A DNA stretch of 11,477 nt from Faecalitalea sp. UBA4312 (GCA_002394635.1 DGUK01000065.1:1-11477), one strand, 5' to 3'; counted from the first letter of the stretch, positions 1 to 5,871 are shown. The notes: generated by a model from the sequence alone, not told the origin. Made by a program: numbers and translations.

Positions 1-54
1 CCCTCCTTGGGTTGTCCGTTCTTTGTTCATAACATAAGCGAAGGAGGACCCGTT
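1..54 (+). promoter_or_regulatory. yjdF leader with anti-Shine-Dalgarno; possible 3' end of a yjdF riboswitch
   Basis: Bases 2-8 (CCTCCTT) are the exact reverse complement of 41-47 (AAGGAGG), the Shine-Dalgarno sequence of the gene starting at 55. The leader can therefore fold a 7-bp helix that hides the ribosome site, with a 32-base loop. Genes of this family are known to be controlled by the yjdF (azaaromatic-sensing) riboswitch, often by ribosome-site occlusion. Only the last bases of any such aptamer would be in this window, so assignment to that class is inference; the base pairing is seen directly. Confidence 0.45.
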
Positions 55-468
55 ATGAACAAGATCAGCGGAACATTGACGGTATATTTTGAAAAACCAT
101 TCTGGATCTGTGTTTTTGAACAGGTGGATCAAGGGAAGGTATCTGTCAGCCGAATAATATTCGCAACAGAACCAAGCGATCGTCAAATATGGAACTATAT
201 TCTGTATCATTATCAGGAATTGTCCTTTAGTTCTCCGGTTGAAGCAAACATTCGACCGGCTGTGAAGAATCCGAAACGAAGACAAAGAGCAGTGAAAAAG
301 CAGATGCGCACCAAAATCGGAACAAAATCTCAGCAGGCATTGCAAAGACAGCAGGAGCAGAACAAACAAGAAAGATCACAGAAGGACAGAGAAAGGAAAG
401 CGCTGGAAAAAGAAAAAAAGTATCAAATAAAACAACAGAAGAAAAAGAAGAAGCGCAAAGGAAGATAG
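55..468 (+). CDS. yjdF: YjdF family protein (DUF2992)
   Basis: This 137-residue protein matches the YjdF/DUF2992 family in overall form. The N-terminal part is strand-rich (TLTVYFEKPFWICVFE, residues 7-22), followed by the family-like segment FATEPSD (36-42). A central KNPKRRQR stretch (71-78) follows, then a very basic, glutamine- and lysine-rich helical tail (about 80-137) ending in KKKKKRKGR. The ATG at 55 is chosen because AAGGAGG lies 7 bases upstream (41-47); an upstream in-frame start at 7 has no such site and would extend into the leader. The molecular function of the family is not established. It is linked to azaaromatic compounds through its riboswitch, and the basic tail suggests contact with nucleic acid, which is inference. 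It appears to be a single gene, since the DNA after it is decayed. Confidence 0.85.
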   Translation: MNKISGTLTVYFEKPFWICVFEQVDQGKVSVSRIIFATEPSDRQIWNYILYHYQELSFSSPVEANIRPAVKNPKRRQRAVKKQMRTKIGTKSQQALQRQQEQNKQERSQKDRERKALEKEKKYQIKQQKKKKKRKGR

Positions 469-469
469 G

Positions 470-660
470 AACAAACAGAAAAATGCATGGATGGTTGCCA
501 AGGATAGTGACAGCGCACGATTGTTTTATCAGAAGGCATTCCATCTGGATGTCCGCATGGATCATGAAGGAAACAACATTGGAATAAGAGATAGAAGGAT
601 TACTGTTGATGCAGTGATCTTTTTATTCTATCGTTTTTGGGTACAGAAAAGTTGGTTTTA
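470..660 (+). pseudogene. Decayed fragment of a VOC (glyoxalase/bleomycin-resistance) family gene
   Basis: Downstream of yjdF, the plus-strand frame that includes base 488 reads WMVAKDSDSARLFYQKAFHL and continues with a D-x-R-M-D-H-E-G-N-N-I-G-I pattern up to about 600. This resembles the first beta-alpha-beta unit of VOC proteins, which typically run V-K-D-x-x-x-S-x-x-F-Y-x-x-x-F-x-L-x-V followed by D-x-G-x-N. After about 600 the frame continues as unrelated residues to a TAG at 658-660. There is no ribosome site or good start codon, and the rest of the fold is missing. It is most likely the 5' end of a lost VOC gene. The match is short, so confidence is moderate. Confidence 0.4.
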
Positions 661-688
661 GGTAGGATTCAAATAATATATTCTGTAC
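641..688. repeat. 8-bp inverted repeat GTACAGAA/TTCTGTAC upstream of the esterase operon
   Basis: GTACAGAA at 641-648 and its exact reverse complement TTCTGTAC at 681-688 flank 32 AT-rich bases just ahead of the operon that starts at 725. The right arm overlaps a possible -10 element (TATATT, 677-682). It may be an operator for a dimeric regulator or a weak hairpin. It has no T tract, so it is unlikely to be a terminator. Confidence 0.4.
652..682 (+). promoter_or_regulatory. Weak candidate promoter of the esterase-adenylation-GNAT operon
   Basis: TTGGTT (652-657) and TATATT (677-682) are separated by 19 bases, a long but possible sigma-A spacing. A perfect TATAAT at 701-706 is closer to the gene. 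However, transcription from it would begin about on the ribosome site (AAGGAG, 710-715), so it is less likely. Neither is strong evidence. Confidence 0.22.
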
Positions 689-724
689 TTTATAAAATAA
701 TATAATCAAAAGGAGCTAATATCT

Positions 725-1405
725 ATGAATATAGAACGATATGAATCAGGTGGAAAGGAGATCACTTTCTATCTGAGCCAGCAGGAAGATCGACCCTTGA
801 TCGTCCTGAACAACTTCTCCGGTGATGCGAAGACTGTGGTCCTGGAACTGCTTCGTTTCCATACGGAGGATTTCAATCTGTTAAGTATCGGAAATCTGCA
901 GTGGGATCATGATATGTCCCCATGGTATTGCGAACCGATTATGAAAGGGGATGCCCCGTGTACCGGAGGTGCTCTTGCTTATCTGGATCTGCTTGTTTCC
1001 CGCATCCTTCCGGAAGCGCTGGACAAGGTGCAAGGAACACCGGCTTATACCGGAATAGCCGGCTATTCACTGGCTGGTTTGTTTGCCCTCTATGCGATGT
1101 ATCAAACCGATGTGTTCGACAGAGTTGCCACCATGTCCGGTTCTCTATGGTTTCCTGGATTCAAAGACTATGTATTTACCCATACCATGAAAAGAAAGCC
1201 AAAGAAAGTTTATCTATCTTTGGGGGATAAAGAAGCGCGAACAAGAAATCCGATATTAAGTACCGTACAAACCAATACGGAGGAAATAGCAGAGCATTTA
1301 CAACAACAAGGAATGAATGTGGAATGGGAATTGAACAAAGGCAATCATTTCCAACAACCAGCGGTTCGCAGTGCCAAGGGCATTGCAGCACTACTCGAAG
1401 TCTGA
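725..1405 (+). CDS. Esterase-like alpha/beta hydrolase
   Basis: This 226-residue soluble protein has the alpha/beta-hydrolase fold signature of the putative-esterase (esterase D / siderophore esterase) group. The nucleophile elbow is G-Y-S-L-A-G, with Ser115 as the catalytic serine. A likely acid is Asp168 in LSLGDKEAR, and the histidine is His208 in GNHFQQ, so a full Ser-Asp-His triad is visible. No signal peptide or membrane segment is seen, so it should act in the cytoplasm. AAGGAG (710-715) precedes the ATG. Its stop codon is followed after 13 bases by the adenylation gene, whose ribosome site (1405-1411) begins on the last base of this stop, so the two are surely co-transcribed. In this setting it may release or hydrolyse an ester or thioester of an activated amino acid. 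The substrate is unknown; enterobactin-type esterases are a known relative, but no siderophore genes are in view. Confidence 0.82.
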   Translation: MNIERYESGGKEITFYLSQQEDRPLIVLNNFSGDAKTVVLELLRFHTEDFNLLSIGNLQWDHDMSPWYCEPIMKGDAPCTGGALAYLDLLVSRILPEALDKVQGTPAYTGIAGYSLAGLFALYAMYQTDVFDRVATMSGSLWFPGFKDYVFTHTMKRKPKKVYLSLGDKEARTRNPILSTVQTNTEEIAEHLQQQGMNVEWELNKGNHFQQPAVRSAKGIAALLEV

Positions 1406-1418
1406 AGGAGGAAACACC

Positions 1419-2888
1419 ATGGAAAATACAGTATACGGACTTTTTCAACAAGCCGTCGAACAATATAGAAACTTACCAGCTATCGTAGAGAACAAAAGAA
1501 CATTGACCTTTGCACAGTTATCGGACATGGTGGATACGATAGCGGATTACTTGCCTGCAGACACCAAAGCCGTCGGGATCGTAATGCGTCATCGGGCTGA
1601 AATGATCGCCTCCATTTTTGCGGCATTAAAAAGGGGAGCTTTGTATGTCCCGGCTGAACCGGATATTCCCCGGGGACGAATGCATTATATGATGGAAGAA
1701 GGAAATGTGGATGTCGTCCTGACAGAAAGCCTGTTTGCCAGTAAGCTGGATTCCTATCAACTGATATTTACGGACTGTGCCCTGAATGGAAGGGTCAGTC
1801 ACACCGACCAGCCTGAAAGAAAACCACAGGATCTGGCCTATATTCTCTATACATCCGGAACGACCGGACGGCCCAAAGGCGTCTGCGTGACAAATGCGAA
1901 TGTTTGTCATTACGTGCGCGCTTTTGCACATGAGTTTCATCCGGGAACAAAAGATCGGATGTTACAGTATTCCGTATGCTCCTTTGACATCTTTGTAGAG
2001 GAGGTCTTCACCAGCTTATTAAACGGTGCTTCCTTGGCAATTCCATCCGAAGAAGATAAGAAGGATATCACCACATTGATGGATTTTGTATATCGTCACA
2101 AGGTTACCATGTTATCAGGATTTCCTTATTTGTTGGCGGAAATGAACCAGCTGTTCTCGATTCCTTCTTCATTGCGCCTGTTGATCAGCGGTGGCGATGT
2201 GCTGCGTGGTCACTATGTCGATCGTTTGCTGGATCAGGCAGAGGTATACAATACGTATGGCCCATCCGAAACCACGGTTTGTGCCTCCTACTATCGCTGT
2301 AATGAGGGACAGGTTTTAGAGGATGGAACGTATCCAATCGGTAAACCAGTCTACGGTGCGGAGATCAAAATATTAGATCATCATGGAAATGAAGTAAAAC
2401 AAGGGACAGTCGGAGAAATCTGCATCTATGGAAATGGCGTATCCAAAGGCTATATCGGAGATCATGCCGAAGAGAACAAAGCCTTTGAAACACTGGCTGA
2501 CGGAAGCACCATGTATCACAGTGGCGACCTTGGCTACATCCTTCCTTCCGGAGACATTGCCTTTTTGCATCGAAAGGATACACAGGTCATGATCTATGGT
2601 AAACGGGTCGAAGTGATGGAGGTTGAATCCAGGCTGCATCAATGCACCGGTGTCCAACAGGCGGTCGTACGTTCGTTTAAAGATGAAGAAGGTTTATCGT
2701 ACATGACGGCGTATATAGTGGTATCCGATAACGATATCAAGGTTTCTGATATCCGAAGGGAACTCGCTGAGAATCTGACCGAATTCATGATTCCGGAGTA
2801 TATTGTAAAGATGCCGGAAATCCCTATCAACAGTAACGGAAAGCCGGATATAGATAAGATGCCCGTGGTGATGAAGGAGGCCAGATGA
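1419..2888 (+). CDS. Stand-alone amino-acid adenylation enzyme (NRPS-type A domain)
   Basis: This 489-residue protein belongs to the ANL adenylate-forming superfamily and is complete from N-terminal to C-terminal subdomain. It shows the core motifs in order: YTSGTTGRPKG (144-154, ATP loop), FDIFVEE (189-195), NTYGPSETT (278-286), HSGDLG (367-372, with Asp370 for ribose), the hinge region around GKRVEVMEVE (394-403), and NSNGKPD (471-477) with Lys475 as the likely catalytic lysine. Asp190 sits where NRPS A domains hold the amino group of an alpha-amino acid, so an amino acid is the likely substrate. The usual Trp239 (GrsA numbering) appears to be Glu194. No carrier, condensation or thioesterase domain is fused, and it ends like a free ligase of DltA size. 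The start is the ATG at 1419, preceded by AAGGAGG (1405-1411), rather than an in-frame ATG at 1371 inside the esterase gene. DltA itself is unlikely because no dltBCD genes are present. Confidence 0.85.
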   Translation: MENTVYGLFQQAVEQYRNLPAIVENKRTLTFAQLSDMVDTIADYLPADTKAVGIVMRHRAEMIASIFAALKRGALYVPAEPDIPRGRMHYMMEEGNVDVVLTESLFASKLDSYQLIFTDCALNGRVSHTDQPERKPQDLAYILYTSGTTGRPKGVCVTNANVCHYVRAFAHEFHPGTKDRMLQYSVCSFDIFVEEVFTSLLNGASLAIPSEEDKKDITTLMDFVYRHKVTMLSGFPYLLAEMNQLFSIPSSLRLLISGGDVLRGHYVDRLLDQAEVYNTYGPSETTVCASYYRCNEGQVLEDGTYPIGKPVYGAEIKILDHHGNEVKQGTVGEICIYGNGVSKGYIGDHAEENKAFETLADGSTMYHSGDLGYILPSGDIAFLHRKDTQVMIYGKRVEVMEVESRLHQCTGVQQAVVRSFKDEEGLSYMTAYIVVSDNDIKVSDIRRELAENLTEFMIPEYIVKMPEIPINSNGKPDIDKMPVVMKEAR

Positions 2889-3352
2889 CAAAGATTGAAA
2901 TTGTCGAGGCCGGTCTTGAAGATTTACCCTTATTGGTGGAATGGCGCATGCAGGTTTTACGGGAAGTGTTTTCTATGGAACGGGATGCCGATCTCTCATT
3001 GCTTGAAAAGCAGAACGAAGCTTACTATAAAAAACACCTTGCTGATGGAAGCCACATCGCTTGTTTTGCCCGGGATCAAGATTCCCATGAAATTATCGGC
3101 TGTGGCGGCATCTGTTATCAAAAAGAATTACCTTCGCCAGATAATCCGTCCGGAACCAACGGCTATCTGATGAATATCTATACGTTGCCCAAGGTACGGA
3201 CCCATGGCATCGGGCGCAAGATTATCGAATATTTGATAGAAGATGCCAGAAAAAAGGGAACAGAGAAAATCTATCTGGAAAGTTCAAAGGTCGCAAAGAA
3301 GCTTTATAACCAGATTGGTTTTACGGATCTGGAAGATTATATGAAACTATAA
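2885..3352 (+). CDS. GNAT family N-acetyltransferase
   Basis: This 155-residue protein has the GNAT fold. The central acetyl-CoA motif reads as strand MNIYTLPKVR followed by R-T-H-G-I-G (pyrophosphate loop) and a helix IIEYLIEDARKKG, at about residues 96-125. A later strand IYLESSKVAKKLYNQIGF (128-146) matches motif B, including the typical YxxxGF-type ending. It starts by a 4-base ATGA overlap with the stop of the adenylation gene, with AAGGAGG at 2874-2880, so translation is coupled. Known GNATs acetylate amines on small molecules, peptides or proteins. In this operon an amino acid or an amino-acid conjugate made by the adenylation enzyme is a reasonable but unproved target. A strong terminator follows directly. 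Confidence 0.85.
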   Translation: MTKIEIVEAGLEDLPLLVEWRMQVLREVFSMERDADLSLLEKQNEAYYKKHLADGSHIACFARDQDSHEIIGCGGICYQKELPSPDNPSGTNGYLMNIYTLPKVRTHGIGRKIIEYLIEDARKKGTEKIYLESSKVAKKLYNQIGFTDLEDYMKL

Positions 3353-3360
3353 AACTAACG

Positions 3361-3400
3361 AAACATCTCAGATAAAGGATCTGAGATGTTTTATGTCTTT
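3361..3400 (+). terminator. Rho-independent terminator of the esterase-adenylation-GNAT operon
   Basis: A 13-bp perfect stem (3361-3373 with 3379-3391) encloses a 5-base loop (AAAGG) and is followed by TTTTATGTCTTTT. It begins 8 bases after the GNAT stop. The T tract is interrupted, but the stem is long. Confidence 0.8.
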
Positions 3401-3413
3401 TGTCATTTATGGG

Positions 3414-3440
3414 TTGAAGAGATGAAAGATGTTGTAAAAT
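3414..3440 (+). promoter_or_regulatory. Candidate promoter of the TMEM175-like gene
   Basis: TTGAAG (3414-3419) and TAAAAT (3435-3440) lie 15 bases apart, shorter than ideal. The -10 lies 27 bases ahead of the start codon. The preceding terminator makes a separate promoter necessary. Confidence 0.35.
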
Positions 3441-3466
3441 AGAAAGAAGAAACGGAGGAGATTAAA

Positions 3467-4072
3467 ATGAAAAAAGACAGAGTGGCAGCTTTTACCGATG
3501 CCGTATTAGCTATTATTATGACAATTCTCGTATTAGAGCTGGAAAAACCGACAGTTCTTTCCTTATCGGCACTGTGGGACCTTCGTTACAGCTTTTTTTC
3601 ATACACCCTTTCGTTTTTCTGGCTGGGATCCATGTGGGTCAATATCCATAACGAATGGGAAAATATCGATCGGATCAATGCACGGACCTTATGGGTCACG
3701 TTATTGCTGCTGTTTTTTTGTTCGGTGATCCCTTATGCCACCGATCTGGTCAGCCGGAATTTCGATAACAAGATTGCACAGGGCTTTTATGGTGTATTCG
3801 TCATGTTTGTGACAGTAGCCAATATCGGCTTAAGCCACGTCCTGGAATCTTGTAACAATACACACCAAATACCGGCAGAGATCATGAAAAAACGCAGAAA
3901 CTTGTTATGGATTGATGTCGGGATCAAGATGATCGGATTTACACTTGCTCTGACAGTATATCCCCGAGCTATGATGCTCAGTGTCATATTGGCTGCTGCC
4001 TTTTTGATGATCAGCATCCAGCTCATGCACTTAGACTGGAGCGATGTAATAGAGAATGAGGAAATAGGATAG
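3467..4072 (+). CDS. TMEM175-family potassium channel homologue (DUF1211)
   Basis: This 201-residue integral membrane protein has about six hydrophobic helices (roughly 7-25, 42-60, 75-93, 103-124, 146-165 and 168-188). Helix 1 opens with R-V-A-A-F-T-D-A-V-L-A-I followed by LVLEL, the hallmark RxxxFSD signature of TMEM175/DUF1211 proteins, here with Thr10 in place of the usual serine. The later W-x-x-x-H and IPY elements (57-61, 88-90) also fit. Bacterial members are one six-helix unit that assembles as a tetramer into a potassium-leak channel without the classical TVGYG filter. The ribosome site is GGAGG (3454-3458). It is flanked by terminators and appears monocistronic. Family assignment is firm; potassium conduction by this variant is inferred from the family. 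Confidence 0.88.
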   Translation: MKKDRVAAFTDAVLAIIMTILVLELEKPTVLSLSALWDLRYSFFSYTLSFFWLGSMWVNIHNEWENIDRINARTLWVTLLLLFFCSVIPYATDLVSRNFDNKIAQGFYGVFVMFVTVANIGLSHVLESCNNTHQIPAEIMKKRRNLLWIDVGIKMIGFTLALTVYPRAMMLSVILAAAFLMISIQLMHLDWSDVIENEEIG

Positions 4073-4099
4073 GTTTTACACCAAAAAAATATAGCAATG

Positions 4100-4129
4100 A
4101 GCTGTACAAATTGTTTGTACAGCTTTTTT
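4100..4129 (+). terminator. Rho-independent terminator after the TMEM175-like gene
   Basis: The perfect 11-bp stem AGCTGTACAAA (4100-4110) pairs with TTTGTACAGCT (4114-4124) across a 3-base loop and runs into a T tract (4124-4129). It lies 28 bases after the stop codon. Confidence 0.88.
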
Positions 4130-4219
4130 ATACAGAAAAAGAAATATACCCAAATCAGATAGAATTAGAATGATTTTGAATATATTTCAGCTGGTTTTAT
4201 TATCTCTTCTCTTGATACA

Positions 4220-4228
4220 TGTTATATA
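4220..4228 (+). promoter_or_regulatory. Candidate extended -10 promoter of the unknown protein/TraX pair
   Basis: TG-T-TATATA (4220-4228) has an extended -10 form in an AT-rich stretch 36 bases ahead of the start codon. No convincing -35 is seen. The upstream terminator implies that a promoter must lie in 4130-4260; apart from this element I see nothing else in that stretch. Confidence 0.3.
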
Positions 4229-4264
4229 TGAAGAAGTTTGTTAAAGGGATAGAAGGAGAATGGG

Positions 4265-4669
4265 ATGAAATCATGGATGAAAAGACTTGTATTGATCGTA
4301 CTGATTCCGATCCTCGGTATCCTTATATGGATTGGATCCTTTGCGTATCATGTGTATTTTGAGAAAACGGAGATCCTTACGGCTGATAAGGAGGGTGAAC
4401 CATATCAATTGACAATTTACATGATCGGCGAACCGGAATGGCCATTTGGCCCGGTTCATTGTCGTTTGGATCTGTATAAGAAAACAGAGAGGATTTCACA
4501 ACATTCCATTGAACTTTATAACGATGGAACTTCTGCCGAAGAAGATAACTTTTTTATCGTTTGGACCAAAGAGGGAGTGAAGATCACGGCAACTGCCAGT
4601 GAACAGGATCCCATTACCTACTATCTTCGCTTTGACGGAACGATCGAACAGAAGGAGGAACGTTCATGA
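4265..4669 (+). CDS. Small membrane-anchored protein of unknown function
   Basis: This 134-residue protein has a lysine-containing N-terminus and one long hydrophobic segment (about 8-29, VLIVLIPILGILIWIGSFAY). About 100 polar residues follow and probably lie outside the cell. There is no clear signal-peptidase or lipobox motif, so the helix may act as an uncleaved anchor. The outer part has the striking motif IGEPEWPFGP (54-63), then alternating charged and hydrophobic residues that look like a beta-sandwich, and a WTKEGV...SEQ segment near 100-113. I do not recognise a named family with certainty. AAGGAGA (4252-4258) precedes the ATG. Its stop overlaps the start of the TraX-family gene by ATGA, so the two are coupled and may work together at the membrane. 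Confidence 0.75.
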   Translation: MKSWMKRLVLIVLIPILGILIWIGSFAYHVYFEKTEILTADKEGEPYQLTIYMIGEPEWPFGPVHCRLDLYKKTERISQHSIELYNDGTSAEEDNFFIVWTKEGVKITATASEQDPITYYLRFDGTIEQKEERS

Positions 4670-5424
4670 ATCAAGGTCTGAACCGAATGCAGCTGAAGAT
4701 CCTGGCAGCCATCGCTATGGTCTTCGACAATGCATATTTACGTTTTTATACGGTATTTCCAACCATTATACATTTACTGACACGGTTTGTGGCTCCGTTA
4801 TTTGCGTGGCTGATGGTGGATGGATTCTTTCATACACAATCGAAAAAGAAATACATGATCCGTTTATGGGTGGCCGCTGTTTGTATGCAGGGTGGGAACA
4901 TCCTTTCCTTTATGCTATTTCAACAAAAAGGAATAGTAGATAACATCTTTATGACATTAGCGGTATCCTTTACGATCATCTGGTTGTTTGAAAATGCCAA
5001 GAATCATGTTGGTGGTCAGAAGGTGAAGTATCTGATCCTGGCATGGGGACTGACTGTATTGGGCTTGTTACTAAGCACCGTTCTCTTTATTCCATTGCCT
5101 TTTGATTATTATCTGGCTTTGGAAGGAGGGTTACAGTTGATTCCGTTTGTGCTGTTTTCTTATTTCTTTCATGGCAACCTTACCAAGCAGTCAATTGCGG
5201 TACTGCTCTATAGTTTTTTATTGTTCTTTACTCTATATGGTGGAGCAGAATCTATATCTCAGGGATTTGACATGTTTTGCATGAATTCGGACTGGATGAC
5301 ATTTTTGGTGATCCCTTTTCTGTTTTTGTATAACGGACAGGAAGGTAAAAAACGAAAAGGCTTCTTCTATGCATTCTATCCGATCCATCTATGGATATTG
5401 ATGGCCATCGATGTCTTCTTGTAA
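4666..5424 (+). CDS. TraX family integral membrane protein
   Basis: This 252-residue polytopic membrane protein has about eight hydrophobic segments. It matches the TraX family in the N-terminal block (LKILAAIAMVFDNAYL, residues 10-25, with Asp21 where the family has D-H), R-F-V-A-P-L-F-A-W-L (40-49) and DGFFHT (52-57). A conserved Asn-Ile pair (93-94) and the C-terminal FYPIHLWIL (237-245) with His241 also fit. In F plasmids TraX acetylates the pilin N-terminus and is distantly related to membrane acyltransferases. Chromosomal Firmicute members are common, and their substrate is unknown. No conjugation genes are nearby, so the plasmid role should not be transferred. It overlaps the preceding membrane-anchored gene by 4 bases and has its own ribosome site (AAGGAGGA, 4652-4659). 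A terminator follows immediately. Confidence 0.83.
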   Translation: MNQGLNRMQLKILAAIAMVFDNAYLRFYTVFPTIIHLLTRFVAPLFAWLMVDGFFHTQSKKKYMIRLWVAAVCMQGGNILSFMLFQQKGIVDNIFMTLAVSFTIIWLFENAKNHVGGQKVKYLILAWGLTVLGLLLSTVLFIPLPFDYYLALEGGLQLIPFVLFSYFFHGNLTKQSIAVLLYSFLLFFTLYGGAESISQGFDMFCMNSDWMTFLVIPFLFLYNGQEGKKRKGFFYAFYPIHLWILMAIDVFL

Positions 5425-5460
5425 AAAAATCGGACCAGAAATCATCTGGTCTGATTTTTT
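5423..5460. terminator. Bidirectional terminator between traX-like gene and acyl-CoA dehydrogenase remnant
   Basis: The stem at 5430-5439 pairs with 5445-5454 (one G-T wobble) around the loop AATCA and is flanked by A6 on the left and T6 on the right, so it works on both strands. On the plus strand it follows the TraX-family stop. On the minus strand it begins at the stop codon (5459-5461) of the acyl-CoA dehydrogenase remnant, which shows these genes were once convergent. Confidence 0.88.
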
Positions 5461-5557
5461 ATTTGATCCCCATTCGGGCAGAGATGACCATGCGCTGTAC
5501 TTCGCTGGTCCCTTCATAGATTTCCGTAATTTTGGCATCGCTGATTATTTTGCGTCC
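5459..5557 (-). pseudogene. C-terminal remnant of an acyl-CoA (butyryl-CoA-like) dehydrogenase
   Basis: Read on the minus strand, the last 32 codons give DAKITEIYEGTSEVQR followed by M-V-I-S-A-R-M-G-I-K and a TAA stop. This is the well-known C-terminal signature of acyl-CoA dehydrogenases; D-A-K-I-T-E-I-Y-E-G-T-S-E is very close to butyryl-CoA dehydrogenases of anaerobes. The similarity stops at about 5557. Upstream codons in the same frame (to 5746) are the antisense of a LysR fragment and do not belong to the enzyme. Thus only about 8 percent of a typical 380-residue enzyme is left, without flavin-binding or catalytic residues. The gene is dead; its natural stop and terminator are intact. 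Confidence 0.78.
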
Positions 5558-5559
5558 AA

Positions 5560-5824
5560 AGACATCGTCTTGAACCCGGATATGCGTATGCAGAGCATCG
5601 AAGCGGTCAAACGAGGTGTGATGAATAATCTGGGGATTGCGTATATTCCCATTTTTGCCATACGGGAAGAATTGCGAAGCGGCGCACTGATTGCGGTGGA
5701 TACCGAGATAAAAGATCGTATGTATACATCGGTCTGTGTTTATCATAAGAACAAATGGATGAGTCCCCAGATGAAACTGGCTTTAAAGCTGTTGGATGAA
5801 AAACCGGAAAAAGAATATGTATAA
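5560..5824 (+). pseudogene. C-terminal remnant of a LysR-type transcriptional regulator
   Basis: The plus-strand frame from about 5560 encodes an 87-residue stretch (SIEAVKRGVMNNLGIAYIP, then IFAIREELRSGALIAVD, then VYHKNKWMSP) that matches the last part of the LysR effector-binding domain. The typical LGIAYIP and EELRSG-L elements are present, as is the ending before the C-terminal helix. The N-terminal helix-turn-helix and first half of the sensor domain are missing. The open frame runs back to 5411, but that part is the antisense of the acyl-CoA dehydrogenase tail, the terminator and the end of the TraX-family gene, with no ribosome site. It is therefore not a functional 137-residue gene. 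It ends 79 bases before the peroxidase gene. Confidence 0.78.
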
Positions 5825-5862
5825 AGGATTGTTTTTTGTAAGAATCATTTTTTTCAAAACAA

Positions 5863-5871
5863 TGGTATAGT
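5863..5871 (+). promoter_or_regulatory. Candidate extended -10 promoter of the peroxidase gene
   Basis: TG-G-TATAGT (5863-5871) is an extended -10 element 32 bases ahead of the start codon, in an AT-rich stretch after the LysR remnant. No good -35 at 17 bases is seen, which is usual for extended -10 promoters. Confidence 0.45.

Noticed and set aside
227..565. Minus-strand 112-residue frame across yjdF
   Set aside because: It is antisense to the basic, A-rich tail of yjdF, giving a phenylalanine- and cysteine-rich chain with no ribosome site or family look.
701..706. Perfect TATAAT as promoter of the esterase operon
   Set aside because: Transcription would start about on the ribosome site at 710-715, and no -35 fits; kept only as an alternative.
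1371..1418. In-frame ATG extending the adenylation protein by 16 residues
   Set aside because: It lies inside the esterase gene without a ribosome site, whereas AAGGAGG is ideally placed for the ATG at 1419.
4599..4943. Plus-strand 114-residue frame across the start of the TraX-like gene
   Set aside because: It overlaps two well-supported coupled genes in another frame, and has no ribosome site or recognisable domain.
4666..5424. TraX-like gene as a sign of a conjugative element
   Set aside because: No relaxase, coupling protein, pilus, integrase or att-like repeats are in the window; TraX-family genes are common on Firmicute chromosomes.
5459..5746. A complete 95-residue minus-strand gene
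   Set aside because: Codons upstream of about 5557 are antisense to the LysR remnant; only the last 32 or so codons match a known protein family.
5411..5824. A complete 137-residue plus-strand gene
   Set aside because: Its first 50 codons are the end of the TraX-family gene, a terminator and the antisense of an acyl-CoA dehydrogenase tail. Only the LysR part is real coding history, and there is no ribosome site.
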